Shown piece after piece: positions 29,117 through 39,298 of a stretch of 64,000 nucleotides of DNA (positions are counted from its first letter, which is position 1; the number at the start of each line of letters is the position of its first letter). The DNA is from Endomicrobium sp. Its GTDB lineage: Bacteria > Elusimicrobiota > Endomicrobiia > Endomicrobiales > Endomicrobiaceae. The position numbers were made by a program, and so were the translations under genes. The stretch spans positions 1 through 64,000 of the forward strand of contig JAISQW010000004.1 of assembly GCA_031273925.1 (NCBI GenBank), in the 5' to 3' direction. A model generated the notes under the pieces. The model saw only the letters and a program-made list of their open reading frames with translations. It had not been told where the DNA came from and searched no databases.

Positions 29117-29950
29117 ATGGAAAACAAGTGTATTATAATTAATCAAAATATTACTATGTCAAATGACAAGCCTATTGTAATTATAGCAGGACCTTGTGTT
29201 ATTGAAAGTGAACAACATGTTTTAATGTTAGCTACAAGTTTAAAAAAAATAATATCCGAGTTTAAAATGCCTTTTATTTTTAAAACATCTTATGATAAGG
29301 CTAACCGTTCATCATTTTGTTCATATAGAGGACCAGGGGTTGATGATGGGTTAAAAATACTTGCGGAAGTAAAAAGGAGATTAAATTTACCAATTATTAC
29401 AGATGTTCACACTGAGATTCAAGTTCCAAAAGTTGCACGTGTTGTAGATTTTTTACAAATACCAGCATTTTTGTCACGTCAAACAGATTTAATAAAAGCA
29501 TGTGCTTATACTGGTAAACCTATTAATATAAAAAAGGGTCAATTTTTGGCTCCGGATGATATTTTTAATGTTGTAAAAAAAGCAGAAAACTTTGGATGTA
29601 AAAAATTATCTATTACTGAAAGAGGTGTTTCTTTTGGATATCATAATTTGATTGTAGATTTTAGAGGTATAGAAATAATGAAACAAACAGGATATCCAAT
29701 CATATTTGATGCAACTCATAGTGTTCAAATTCCTGGTGGATATGGTACATATAGTGGTGGAAATAGAGAATTTGTTTTACCTCTTTCAAAAGCGGCTTCA
29801 GCAATAGGTATTTCTGCATTATTCCTTGAAGTTCATGAAAATCCAGATAGTGCCCTTTCAGATGGAGCTAATAGTCTTAATTTAGAATGTTTTCGTAAAT
29901 TACTTAAATATATTAAAGATATAGATAACTTAGTTAAGCGAAAATTATAA
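29117..29950 (+). CDS. kdsA: 3-deoxy-8-phosphooctulonate synthase (start moved from 29105)
   Basis: IAGPCVIESE; FKTSYDKANRSSFCSYRGPG; FDATHSVQIPGG. Confidence 0.95.
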   Translation: MENKCIIINQNITMSNDKPIVIIAGPCVIESEQHVLMLATSLKKIISEFKMPFIFKTSYDKANRSSFCSYRGPGVDDGLKILAEVKRRLNLPIITDVHTEIQVPKVARVVDFLQIPAFLSRQTDLIKACAYTGKPINIKKGQFLAPDDIFNVVKKAENFGCKKLSITERGVSFGYHNLIVDFRGIEIMKQTGYPIIFDATHSVQIPGGYGTYSGGNREFVLPLSKAASAIGISALFLEVHENPDSALSDGANSLNLECFRKLLKYIKDIDNLVKRKL

Positions 29951-29960
29951 GTAAAAACAA

Positions 29961-30524
29961 TTGTTGCAAAAAAAAATGAATTTGAATAAAAATAATACTA
30001 TAACCATAAAAGCAAAAAATGTTAAGATTTTAGCTTGTGATGTTGATGGTGTTTTGACTAATGGTAAAATAATAATGTCTAATAATATTGAAGAAATAAA
30101 GATATGGAACGTAAAAGATGGATTTGGATATAATGAACTTGCAAAAATAATACCAAAAATAAAAACTGCTTGGATAACAGCTGCTAAATCTTCTAATCAA
30201 GTTAAATGGCGAGCAAAGAATTTACAAATAGATTGTCTTATTCAAAATTGTTCACACAAAAAAAACGCTTTAGAAAAAATATTAAAAAAAAACAAATTAA
30301 ATATGTCAGAAGTAGCTTACATTGGTGATGATTTACTAGATCTTTGTATTTTAAAAACAGTTGGGTTTTCAATATGTCCTATGGATGCTTCTAATGATAT
30401 AAAAAATATCGTTGACTATGTTTCTAATTTTAATGGTGGTGAAGGAGTTGTTAGAGAAGTAATAGAAATTATTATTAAAGCAAAAGGAAAATGGTGTAAA
30501 ATTTTAAATAAATATACATGTTAA
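29961..30524 (+). CDS. kdsC: 3-deoxy-D-manno-octulosonate 8-phosphate phosphatase
   Basis: ILACDVDGVLTNGKIIMSN HAD motif; VAYIGDDLLDLCILKTVGFSICPMDA. Confidence 0.92.
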   Translation: MLQKKMNLNKNNTITIKAKNVKILACDVDGVLTNGKIIMSNNIEEIKIWNVKDGFGYNELAKIIPKIKTAWITAAKSSNQVKWRAKNLQIDCLIQNCSHKKNALEKILKKNKLNMSEVAYIGDDLLDLCILKTVGFSICPMDASNDIKNIVDYVSNFNGGEGVVREVIEIIIKAKGKWCKILNKYTC

Positions 30525-30572
30525 ATCAAAATTACTATTATAATTTTTATATAGTATCATTATGGATTTTTT

Positions 30573-31115
30573 GTGATTTTTTGTAAGAATTTTTTTATAT
30601 GTATATCATTATTATTAATGATGTTTTTTGTTTTTTATAGTTATAAAACAAGTACAAAAACAAAAAATGTTACTGTCTCTACTGCTACAGTTGGAATTTC
30701 TCATATCATAAAAAATTTTTTTACAATACAAGATGTGGAAAAAGTAAAAATTATTTTAAAAGCAGTATCAGCTGTAGTAAATAAAAATAATAAAAACATT
30801 AATTTAAAATTATTAACTTTAAAATTTCATGATAATGATAAATATGTTTTAACTCTTACTGCAGAAGAAGCTAATATAAATACTATGACATACGACGTTT
30901 TAGGTGTAGGGAAATGTAGTTTAGATACTGCTAGTGGTGAACACTTGGAAACTATAAATTTAAATTACGATGCAAAAAAAAAAATAATTTATAGCAATAA
31001 TAACATTAAAATAATAAAATCCAATGAGATAATATATGGGACAAGTTTTAAATCAGATATTAAATTTAATAAAATTGTTATTAAAAATCAAAAAGTTATT
31101 TTTAATAAAGTTTAA
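30573..31115 (+). CDS. lptC: LptC-like LPS export protein
   Basis: N-terminal TM, small beta-rich protein between kdsC and lptA/lptB; similarity weak, call is largely syntenic. Confidence 0.7.
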   Translation: MIFCKNFFICISLLLMMFFVFYSYKTSTKTKNVTVSTATVGISHIIKNFFTIQDVEKVKIILKAVSAVVNKNNKNINLKLLTLKFHDNDKYVLTLTAEEANINTMTYDVLGVGKCSLDTASGEHLETINLNYDAKKKIIYSNNNIKIIKSNEIIYGTSFKSDIKFNKIVIKNQKVIFNKV

Positions 31116-31761
31116 TATTTTTTTATTAATTTGCATATTTTTTAGTGAATTTTTATTGCTTGGTAAAAACATCGTTTTTACTGGAAATGAAATGGAAATA
31201 ATAAAAGATGTAAAAGTTATTAGTTCTAAAGGTAATTCTAAAATTTTAACGAATGATATTATGATAACTGCTGATAAAATAGTTTATAATAAATCAAAAT
31301 TTGAAATTAGAGCTTTTGATAATGTTAAAGTACTATCAAAAAATTTAAAAGGTGAATTTATTGAGATTTATGGAGATCGTGCAAATTATAATATGAATAC
31401 TCAAAATGGAAAAGTTTTAGGAGATCAGATTTGTCTTAAATATTTTACAGAAATATTTTTCCCAAGTTTTACTTTATATACAAAAAATTTTTTTTTTGAT
31501 ACTAAAACTAAGACATTTAGTGTTTATGGAAATGTTGAAATTTTGACTTCTACTATAAAAATTTATTCTGATAATGGCATTTTTACTGAAAAATCACATA
31601 GTATGATGTTTACAAAAAATGTAAAAAAACCTGTTGCTATTATTAACTATAATAATAAAAGTGTATATTATGAAGCTGATAAGATGTTTTTTTATTATGC
31701 TGAAAATCAAAAAAGAATGGTTATGAGTGGTTCAGTTTATGCTAAAATTGAAATGGTATAA
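31075..31761 (+). CDS. lptA: LptA/OstA-like periplasmic LPS transport protein (start uncertain; listed 31036)
   Basis: Signal-like N-terminus then KNIVFTGNEMEIIKDVKVISSKGNSKILTNDIMITADKIVYN OstA-like repeats; directly upstream of lptB. Confidence 0.75.
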   Translation: MLLKIKKLFLIKFNIFLLICIFFSEFLLLGKNIVFTGNEMEIIKDVKVISSKGNSKILTNDIMITADKIVYNKSKFEIRAFDNVKVLSKNLKGEFIEIYGDRANYNMNTQNGKVLGDQICLKYFTEIFFPSFTLYTKNFFFDTKTKTFSVYGNVEILTSTIKIYSDNGIFTEKSHSMMFTKNVKKPVAIINYNNKSVYYEADKMFFYYAENQKRMVMSGSVYAKIEMV

Positions 31762-31764
31762 AAA

Positions 31765-32484
31765 ATGATATTAAAGGCAAAAAACTTAGTTAAAAAATAT
31801 AAAAATAAAGTAGTTGTAAATGGCATAAATATAACTATAAAACAGGGTGAAATTGTAGGTTTATTAGGGCCTAATGGAGCAGGTAAAACAACTACATTTT
31901 ATATGACTGTTGGTATAATTAAACCATGTTATGGTAAAATTTATCTTGATAATATGGAAATAACTAATCTAGCAATGTATAAAAGAGCAAGAGCAGGTAT
32001 AGGGTATCTTTCTCAAGAACCATCAATATTTCGTGGACTTAATGTTGAAGATAATCTTATATCTATAACTCAAATGCTTCATATTTCAAAGTTTGAAGAA
32101 AAAGAAAAAGTAAATATGCTACTTAAAAATTTTGGACTTATAAAGTTTCGTAAACAATCTAGCTTAAGTTTATCGGGAGGAGAAAAAAGAAGACTTGAAA
32201 TTGCAAGAGCAATGATAACAGATCCTAAATTTTTACTTTTAGACGAACCTTTTGCTGGCATTGACCCTATAACAGTTTATGATATACAAAAAATTATTAT
32301 GAAATTAAAAGAAAAAAAAATAGGAATTCTTATAACGGATCATAATGTTCGAGAAACCCTCGAAATTATTGATAGAGCATATGTGATTTATGATGGTAAA
32401 ATTTTATTTGAAGGTGATTCTAAGGAGTTGCTTAAGAATCATGAGGCAAGGAAAATATATCTTGGAAGTAATTTTAGATTGTAA
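31765..32484 (+). CDS. lptB: LPS export ABC transporter ATPase LptB
   Basis: GLLGPNGAGKTTTFYMTVGI; LSLSGGEKRRLEIARAM; LLDEPFAGIDP. Confidence 0.96.
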   Translation: MILKAKNLVKKYKNKVVVNGINITIKQGEIVGLLGPNGAGKTTTFYMTVGIIKPCYGKIYLDNMEITNLAMYKRARAGIGYLSQEPSIFRGLNVEDNLISITQMLHISKFEEKEKVNMLLKNFGLIKFRKQSSLSLSGGEKRRLEIARAMITDPKFLLLDEPFAGIDPITVYDIQKIIMKLKEKKIGILITDHNVRETLEIIDRAYVIYDGKILFEGDSKELLKNHEARKIYLGSNFRL

Positions 32485-32560
32485 TTACTATAAACATTTA
32501 CATATTTGATGTACAGTTTTATAAAAATTTACAAACAAATTGTGAAATATTTCTTATATA

Positions 32561-32588
32561 TTACAAAAAATTAAAAATATAGTATAAT
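32561..32588 (+). promoter_or_regulatory. Predicted sigma70-type promoter upstream of lepA
   Basis: TTACAA (32561-32566), 16-nt spacer, TATAAT (32583-32588). Confidence 0.4.
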
Positions 32589-32661
32589 ATATCTCAGCAA
32601 TAAAAAAATAGAATGTTTGTTATTTTAATATTAAGTTAATAAAAAAGTACGTTCTTTTATA

Positions 32662-34446
32662 ATGTTTAATATAAGGAATTTCTGTATAATAGCACATATA
32701 GATCATGGGAAGAGTACTCTTGCTGATAGATTTCTCGAGTATACTAAGACAGTATCTCGCAGAGAAATGAAAAATCAGGTTCTTGATGGTATGGAATTAG
32801 AAAGAGAAAGAGGAATTACAATAAAAGCAAAACCGGTAAGAATGAGTTATGTTAGTCAGGATAATAAAAAATATATTCTCAATCTAATTGATACACCTGG
32901 ACATGTTGATTTTACATGTGAGGTATCAAGATCGCTTTTAGTATGTGAAGGTGCGGTTTTGGTAATTGATGCAACACAAGGTATAGAGGCACAAACACTT
33001 GCTAACACTTTGCTAGCAAAAAGGTCTGGTTTAAAAATAATACCAGTTATAAACAAAATAGATTTGTATAATGCTGATGTTAATAGAGTTCATGAACAAA
33101 TAAAAAATATGCTTAATTTGAATATAGAACCTGTTTTGGCAAGTGCAAAAACAGGTTCTGGGGTTGTCGAAATTATAAATTCTATAATTAGGCACATTCC
33201 CCCACCAAATATTTTTATAAATAAACCTCTTTCAGCTTTAATTTTTGATTCCTTTTATGATTCTTACAGAGGAGTTATAATTATTGTAAGAATTTTTGAT
33301 GGTAGAGTTCATAAAGGAATGAAATTAAGGTTTATTAGATCTGGTGTCACACATGATGTCTTGGAAGTTGGTTATATGATGATAAAAATGGTTAAATCAA
33401 AAGAACTAGTTTCTGGAGAAGTTGGATATATAATTACAAATATAAAAAATATATATGATATTAAAATTGGAGATACAGTTACTGAAAATACAAATCTTAC
33501 AAAAAATATTCATAAAGGATATAAAGAAATAAAACCATTACTTTACGCAGGGTTTTATCCTGATAATGCTTCTGATTATAATAGTCTGAAAACATCTCTA
33601 GAAAAATTGAAATTATCTGATTCATCTCTTGTTTATTCTTCTGATATTTCTTTGGCCTTAGGTATTGGATTTAGATGTGGATTTTTAGGATCTTTACATT
33701 TAGAAATAATTAGAGAAAGATTGAAAAGGGAGTTTAATATTAAACTTTTGGTTACAATTCCAAATGTTATATATAAAATAAATGTCAAAAATAAATTGAT
33801 TGTAATAGATAGTCCAACAAAATTTCCTACTAATGTTGATATTAAAGAAGTATTTGAACCTTATGTTGAAGCAACAATCATTTGTCCTTCAAGTTGTTTA
33901 GGATCAATATTGAAATTATGTCAACAGAAAAGAGGGAAACAAATTTTGATAAAGTACATAAGTATTGAAACAATAATATTAAAATATAATATGCCACTTG
34001 CTGAAATTATTATTGATTTTTACGACACTTTAAAATCAATTTCAAAAGGATATGCATCTTTTGATTATGAATATATATCGCATCAAGTTGGTGATTTGGT
34101 AAAACTCGAAATTTTATTAAATTCTAAAATTATAGATGCTTTTACAATTATAGTACATAAAGATAAAGCGTATAGTTTCGCACGTTATTTTACAAAAAAA
34201 TTGAAATCTATTATTCCACGTCATATGATTGAAATTTATATACAAGCAAAAACGCAAGGAAAAATAATTGCAAGAGAAACAATTCCAGCTATGCGTAAAG
34301 ATGTCATTGCTAAATGTTATGGAGGAGACATAACGCGAAAACGTAAACTTCTTGAGAAACAAAAAGAAGGCAAACGCAAAATGAGACAATTTGGTAAAAT
34401 TGGCATTCCATCAGAAGTTTTTCTTGAAATTCTTAAAATGAATTAA
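32662..34446 (+). CDS. lepA: Elongation factor 4 (LepA)
   Basis: NFCIIAHIDHGKSTLADRFLEYT; GITIKAKPVRM; C-terminal GGDITRKRKLLEKQKEGKRKMR. Confidence 0.97.
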   Translation: MFNIRNFCIIAHIDHGKSTLADRFLEYTKTVSRREMKNQVLDGMELERERGITIKAKPVRMSYVSQDNKKYILNLIDTPGHVDFTCEVSRSLLVCEGAVLVIDATQGIEAQTLANTLLAKRSGLKIIPVINKIDLYNADVNRVHEQIKNMLNLNIEPVLASAKTGSGVVEIINSIIRHIPPPNIFINKPLSALIFDSFYDSYRGVIIIVRIFDGRVHKGMKLRFIRSGVTHDVLEVGYMMIKMVKSKELVSGEVGYIITNIKNIYDIKIGDTVTENTNLTKNIHKGYKEIKPLLYAGFYPDNASDYNSLKTSLEKLKLSDSSLVYSSDISLALGIGFRCGFLGSLHLEIIRERLKREFNIKLLVTIPNVIYKINVKNKLIVIDSPTKFPTNVDIKEVFEPYVEATIICPSSCLGSILKLCQQKRGKQILIKYISIETIILKYNMPLAEIIIDFYDTLKSISKGYASFDYEYISHQVGDLVKLEILLNSKIIDAFTIIVHKDKAYSFARYFTKKLKSIIPRHMIEIYIQAKTQGKIIARETIPAMRKDVIAKCYGGDITRKRKLLEKQKEGKRKMRQFGKIGIPSEVFLEILKMN

Positions 34447-34488
34447 AGTGAGATTAAAAAATAATATAGATTGATTTAATGGGGATAT

Positions 34489-35256
34489 ATGGAGTTAAAA
34501 CTTTTTATTTTTGGATGCATTTTTTTTGTTGTTTCTTTACTAATACGATATGCGTTGAAATATTTTAAAAAAATTTTGATCTTACAAAAAATTTATTTAC
34601 TGCTAGATGTTATATGGTCACCACTTATAATAGCTTCTTTTTTTATGTTTTTTTTTATACAAGCTTTTAAAATTCCATCTGGTAGTATGAGAAATACTCT
34701 TTTAGAGGGTGATCATTTATTTGTTAATAAATTTATATACGGATTTAAAATTCCTTTTGTTACCAATAGTAAACGTTATTTTATATTGAGAAAAATAAAG
34801 CGTGGTGATATAGTTGTCTTTAAATGTCCTCCAGAAGCGTTAACGATTACAGAAATAAAAAATAACGAAAAAAAAGACTATATAAAAAGATGTGTGGCTA
34901 TTGAGGGTGATAAAGTTGAAATAAAAAATAAAAAACTTTATATAAATGACATTTATATCGAAGAACCTTATACAATTTTTAACGATTATGTATCTTTAAA
35001 AAGTCCTATTGTAAATATTAGTAAAAAATACTATCAAAAAAATTGGGAAAAAGGAAAATTTGTATTGATGCCAGTATCGTTTGTAAGAGACAATTTTGGC
35101 CCGGTAATTGTACCAAAAGGGCATTATATGATGATGGGCGATAATAGGGATGTTTCTTTTGATTCACGATTTTGGGGACCTCTCAATGATAAATATATAA
35201 AGGGAAGAACATTGTTACTTTATTGGCCAATTAAACGTTGGAAGGTAATATTGTGA
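34489..35256 (+). CDS. lepB: Signal peptidase I
   Basis: IPSGSMRNTLLEGDHLFVNKF; YIKRCVAIEGDKV; MMGDNRDVSFDSRFWGPL. Confidence 0.95.
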   Translation: MELKLFIFGCIFFVVSLLIRYALKYFKKILILQKIYLLLDVIWSPLIIASFFMFFFIQAFKIPSGSMRNTLLEGDHLFVNKFIYGFKIPFVTNSKRYFILRKIKRGDIVVFKCPPEALTITEIKNNEKKDYIKRCVAIEGDKVEIKNKKLYINDIYIEEPYTIFNDYVSLKSPIVNISKKYYQKNWEKGKFVLMPVSFVRDNFGPVIVPKGHYMMMGDNRDVSFDSRFWGPLNDKYIKGRTLLLYWPIKRWKVIL

Positions 35257-35672
35257 TTTTATGGGTTGTATGGTGTAAAATTTCTATAATATTTGTAATT
35301 TTTGAAATATTAACAACTTCTATGATTTTCTTTTGTTTTTTTATTGGTGCAGTAATAGCAACCATAGTATCATATTTCACTAATTCAAATTGTACAGCAT
35401 TCATTATTTTTATTTTAACTGCTATTTTTTCTATATATCTAATAAAGCCGATATCTAAAAGAATCATTAAAAGATATAAAAGTTTAAATTCAAATGTAGA
35501 TGCTTTAATTGGAGCAAACGCAATTGTTATCCAAAAAATTACACCTTTTAACTATGGACTAATTAAAATTTATGGTGAAGTATGGCGAGCTAAATCTGAT
35601 ATTAATATTAATATTGGTGAAATAGTTAGTGTAGAAAATATAACAGGAACAACTTTAGTAGTTAAGAAATAA
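35253..35672 (+). CDS. NfeD-like membrane protein (GTG start overlapping the lepB stop; listed 35238)
   Basis: TM helices then short OB-like C-terminus (ALIGANAIVIQKITPFNYGLIKIYGEVWRAKSD); adjacent to SPFH gene. Confidence 0.8.
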   Translation: MILWVVWCKISIIFVIFEILTTSMIFFCFFIGAVIATIVSYFTNSNCTAFIIFILTAIFSIYLIKPISKRIIKRYKSLNSNVDALIGANAIVIQKITPFNYGLIKIYGEVWRAKSDININIGEIVSVENITGTTLVVKK

Positions 35673-35692
35673 ATTATTATAAGGAGTAAAAA

Positions 35693-36631
35693 ATGGAACT
35701 ACTTATTTGTGCAATGTTAATTTTTGTTGTTGTTTTTATAGCAAATTCTATAAAAATAGTAAGACAATATGAAAAGGGAATAATTGAAACTTTAGGAAAA
35801 TATACAAGCACAAAAAATTCTGGAGCAAATATTATTATACCTATGTTTCAAAAAATATTAAGAGTTGATATGAGAGAGCGTGTTATTGATGTGCCACCTC
35901 AAAGCGTTATTACAAAAGATAATGTTTCTGTAGTTGTAGATGCTATTATTTATTTCCAAGTTACAGATCCAGTAAAAGTTATTTATAATATTGAAAATTT
36001 TGCGCTTGCAGCTTTAAAACTTGCACAAACAAATTTGAGAAATGTAATTGGTGATATGGAATTAGATAGCACATTAACATCTAGAGAAAAAATTAATACT
36101 CAATTAAGAGTTGTAATGGATGAAGCTACAGATAAATGGGGTGTAAAAGTTACAAGAGTTGAAATACAAAAAATAGATCCACCTAAGGATATTACTGACG
36201 CTATGTCAAAACAAATGAAAGCTGAAAGAGAAAAAAGAGCAAATATTTTAGAAGCTGAAGGATTAAGACAAGCTGCTATTCTTAAAGCTGAAGGAGCAAA
36301 ACAAGCTGTTATTCTTGATGCTGAAGCTATAAATGAAAAACAAGTTTTAGAAGCTACTGGTGAAGCTGAGGCAATAAAGAAAGTTGCAGAAGCTGAAAAA
36401 TATAAAATAGAAGTAATATACAATGCTATACATGATGGTAAACCAACTAGTGATCTTATTGCAATAAAATATCTTGAGGCTCTTGAAAAAGTTGCTAATG
36501 GACAAGCAACAAAAATTTTTCTACCTTTGGATACTGTTGGAATTACATCTGCGATTGGTGGAATTGCAGAATTATTTAGAAATATACCAAATAATTGTTC
36601 AAAAAATACTCAATTTACAACTAAAAAATAA
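35693..36631 (+). CDS. SPFH/stomatin-like membrane protein
   Basis: IVRQYEKGIIETLGKYT; RVIDVPPQSVITKDNVSVVVDAIIYFQVTDPVK; Ala/Glu-rich coiled coil. Confidence 0.92.
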   Translation: MELLICAMLIFVVVFIANSIKIVRQYEKGIIETLGKYTSTKNSGANIIIPMFQKILRVDMRERVIDVPPQSVITKDNVSVVVDAIIYFQVTDPVKVIYNIENFALAALKLAQTNLRNVIGDMELDSTLTSREKINTQLRVVMDEATDKWGVKVTRVEIQKIDPPKDITDAMSKQMKAEREKRANILEAEGLRQAAILKAEGAKQAVILDAEAINEKQVLEATGEAEAIKKVAEAEKYKIEVIYNAIHDGKPTSDLIAIKYLEALEKVANGQATKIFLPLDTVGITSAIGGIAELFRNIPNNCSKNTQFTTKK

Positions 36632-36679
36632 ATATTGCATTTTTTATTAAAAAGTAACAAATAGAGGTTAATAAAAAAA

Positions 36680-39271
36680 ATGTTCAAAACCATTTTAAGA
36701 GCGATTTTTGGAATTCAAAATGAAAAAAATATAAAGATGATTAAACCTATAATTGAAAAAGTTACTTCTTTGGAATTTATTATGAAACAACTTTCAGATA
36801 AAGAATTAAAAAATAAAACTACTAAATTTAAAGAACGTTTTTCAAAAGGTGAATCTTTAAGCACTATTTTACCAGAAGCTTTTGCTTGTGTTAGAGAAGC
36901 ATCTATTAGAACAATAGGATTAAGACATTTTGATGTGCAAATAATGGGTGGATGTGTTTTACATAATGGTAAAATTGCTGAAATGAAAACTGGAGAGGGA
37001 AAAACTTTGGTAGCTACGCTTGCAGCATATCTTAATGCTCTAACTGAAAAAGGTGTACATATAGTAACTGTAAACGACTATCTCGCAAAAAGGGATAAAG
37101 ATTGGATGTGTGAAATTTATAAAAAACTTGGACTTACTGTGGGATGTGTGGTACAAGGTATGAGTCGTCAAAGAAGAAAAGAAGCTTATAATTGTGATAT
37201 AACGTATGTTACAAATAATGAACTTGGTTTTGATTATTTGAGAGATAATATGGTTCTTTCACAAAATGATAAAGTTTTACGTTCTTTAAATTACGCTATT
37301 ATAGATGAAGTTGATTCAATTTTGATTGACGAAGCTAGAACACCATTAATCATTTCTGGTGATATCCAAAAATCGGCAGATAAATATTATACTTCAAACA
37401 AGATAGTTTCGTTACTGAAAGGTAAAAAAATTACTGAGGTTGAAGAAGTAAAAGCAAAATATAGTAATATTAATTTATCAAATGATTGTGATTATATGAT
37501 TGATGAAAAAAATCGTTCTGCGGTTTTAACTGATAAAGGGACTAAAAAAGCAGAAAAAATTTTGGGAATAAAAAATATTTATGATGATTTGGAATCGGAA
37601 TGGGTACATCATTTAACACAAGCAATAATAGCCAATGATTTATATAATAAAAATGTTGATTATGTAGTAAAAAATGGTGAAGTTATAATTGTAGATGAAT
37701 TTACAGGCAGACTTATGCCTGGGAGAAGGTGGTCAGATGGACTTCATCAAGCAATTGAAGCAAAAGAAAATTTAAAAATTGCACATGAAAATCAGACTTT
37801 TGCGACAATAACATTTCAAAATTTTTTTAGAATGTATAAAAAAATTTCTGGAATGACTGGAACAGCAGCAACAGAAAGATCAGAATTTTGGGAAATTTAT
37901 AAACTTAATGTTATTGAAATTCCAACAAACAATCCAATGATAAGAAAAGACCATCATGATGTTATATATAGAACTGAAAAAGAAAAAAATATTGCTATTA
38001 TTAATGAAATAGAATCTTCTTGGAAAAAAGGACAACCTGTACTTGTAGGTACACGCTCGATCGAAAAATCTGAAAAATTATCATCAATATTAAAAAAAAA
38101 GAATATTCCACATAATATTTTGAATGCTAAATATCATGAACTTGAAGCAAAAATTATATCTAATGCAGGTATGAAATATGCAATTACAATAGCAACAAAT
38201 ATGGCAGGCAGAGGTACAGATATTATTCTTGGTAAGAATAGCAAAGAAACTGAAGAAATAAAAAAATGTGGTGGTCTTTATGTAATAGGTACAGAAAGAC
38301 ATGAGTCTAGAAGAATAGATAACCAATTAAGAGGCCGTGCTGGCAGACAAGGTGATCCTGGTGAAACAAAGTTTTTTATTTCTATGGAAGATGAACTTAT
38401 GCGTCTTTTCGGATCTGAAAAAATATCTATAATAATGAAAAAAATTGGATTAAAAGAAGGTGAAAATATTCAGCATCCATGGATATCAAAAGCAGTAGAA
38501 AATGCGCAAAAAAAAGTTGAAGGAATGAATTTTGATATAAGAAAACATTTAATAGATTTCGATAATGTTATGAATAAACAAAGAGAAACTATTTATAAGT
38601 TAAGAGATGAAATTTTAAATGGTGATATATTAAATATATTAAAAAGTATGATCAAGGAATCTATAAATGAAAAAATTGATAGTTTTACCAGTATCAAAAA
38701 TGAATACTTAAAGAATTTGCGTATATCAAATATAAAAATGTGGCTTATTAGAGTTTTTGATATTAAATATGAATTTGAAAACGCAATTAAAAAAGAATTT
38801 TTTGATAAAGAAGTAATGCAAAAAAATATTTATGAAAAAATAATTGAAAAATATGAATTGAAACAAAAAGAGGTGTTGCCTGATTATTTGTTTAAAATCC
38901 AAAAAATAATGCTTTTGCAAATGATAGATTCTTCATGGATAGATCATTTGTATGAACTTGATCAATTAAGACGTGGCATAGGATTTACAGCTTATGCACA
39001 AAAAGATCCAAAAATTGAATATCAAAAAGAGTCTTTTATTTTGTTTGAATCTATGATGAAAAGAATAAGAGAAAACAGTATAGAATATGTTTTTAAAACC
39101 AAACTTATCAATAAAAAATATCAAGAAGACGAAAATAATAAACACTTAGTTATCAATAATAGTGATATTGTTCAAAACAACAATGTTAAATTAAAAAATG
39201 AAAAAATTGGTAGAAATGATTTTTGTCCATGTAAAAGTAATAAAAAATATAAAAAATGTTGTGGAAGGTGA
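36680..39271 (+). CDS. secA: Preprotein translocase ATPase SecA
   Basis: AEMKTGEGKTLVATLAAYLNAL; RGRAGRQGDPGETKFFISMED; C-terminal CPCKSNKKYKKCCGR. Confidence 0.98.
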   Translation: MFKTILRAIFGIQNEKNIKMIKPIIEKVTSLEFIMKQLSDKELKNKTTKFKERFSKGESLSTILPEAFACVREASIRTIGLRHFDVQIMGGCVLHNGKIAEMKTGEGKTLVATLAAYLNALTEKGVHIVTVNDYLAKRDKDWMCEIYKKLGLTVGCVVQGMSRQRRKEAYNCDITYVTNNELGFDYLRDNMVLSQNDKVLRSLNYAIIDEVDSILIDEARTPLIISGDIQKSADKYYTSNKIVSLLKGKKITEVEEVKAKYSNINLSNDCDYMIDEKNRSAVLTDKGTKKAEKILGIKNIYDDLESEWVHHLTQAIIANDLYNKNVDYVVKNGEVIIVDEFTGRLMPGRRWSDGLHQAIEAKENLKIAHENQTFATITFQNFFRMYKKISGMTGTAATERSEFWEIYKLNVIEIPTNNPMIRKDHHDVIYRTEKEKNIAIINEIESSWKKGQPVLVGTRSIEKSEKLSSILKKKNIPHNILNAKYHELEAKIISNAGMKYAITIATNMAGRGTDIILGKNSKETEEIKKCGGLYVIGTERHESRRIDNQLRGRAGRQGDPGETKFFISMEDELMRLFGSEKISIIMKKIGLKEGENIQHPWISKAVENAQKKVEGMNFDIRKHLIDFDNVMNKQRETIYKLRDEILNGDILNILKSMIKESINEKIDSFTSIKNEYLKNLRISNIKMWLIRVFDIKYEFENAIKKEFFDKEVMQKNIYEKIIEKYELKQKEVLPDYLFKIQKIMLLQMIDSSWIDHLYELDQLRRGIGFTAYAQKDPKIEYQKESFILFESMMKRIRENSIEYVFKTKLINKKYQEDENNKHLVINNSDIVQNNNVKLKNEKIGRNDFCPCKSNKKYKKCCGR

Positions 39272-39298
39272 GAATTATATAGTTTACAAACATAAAAT

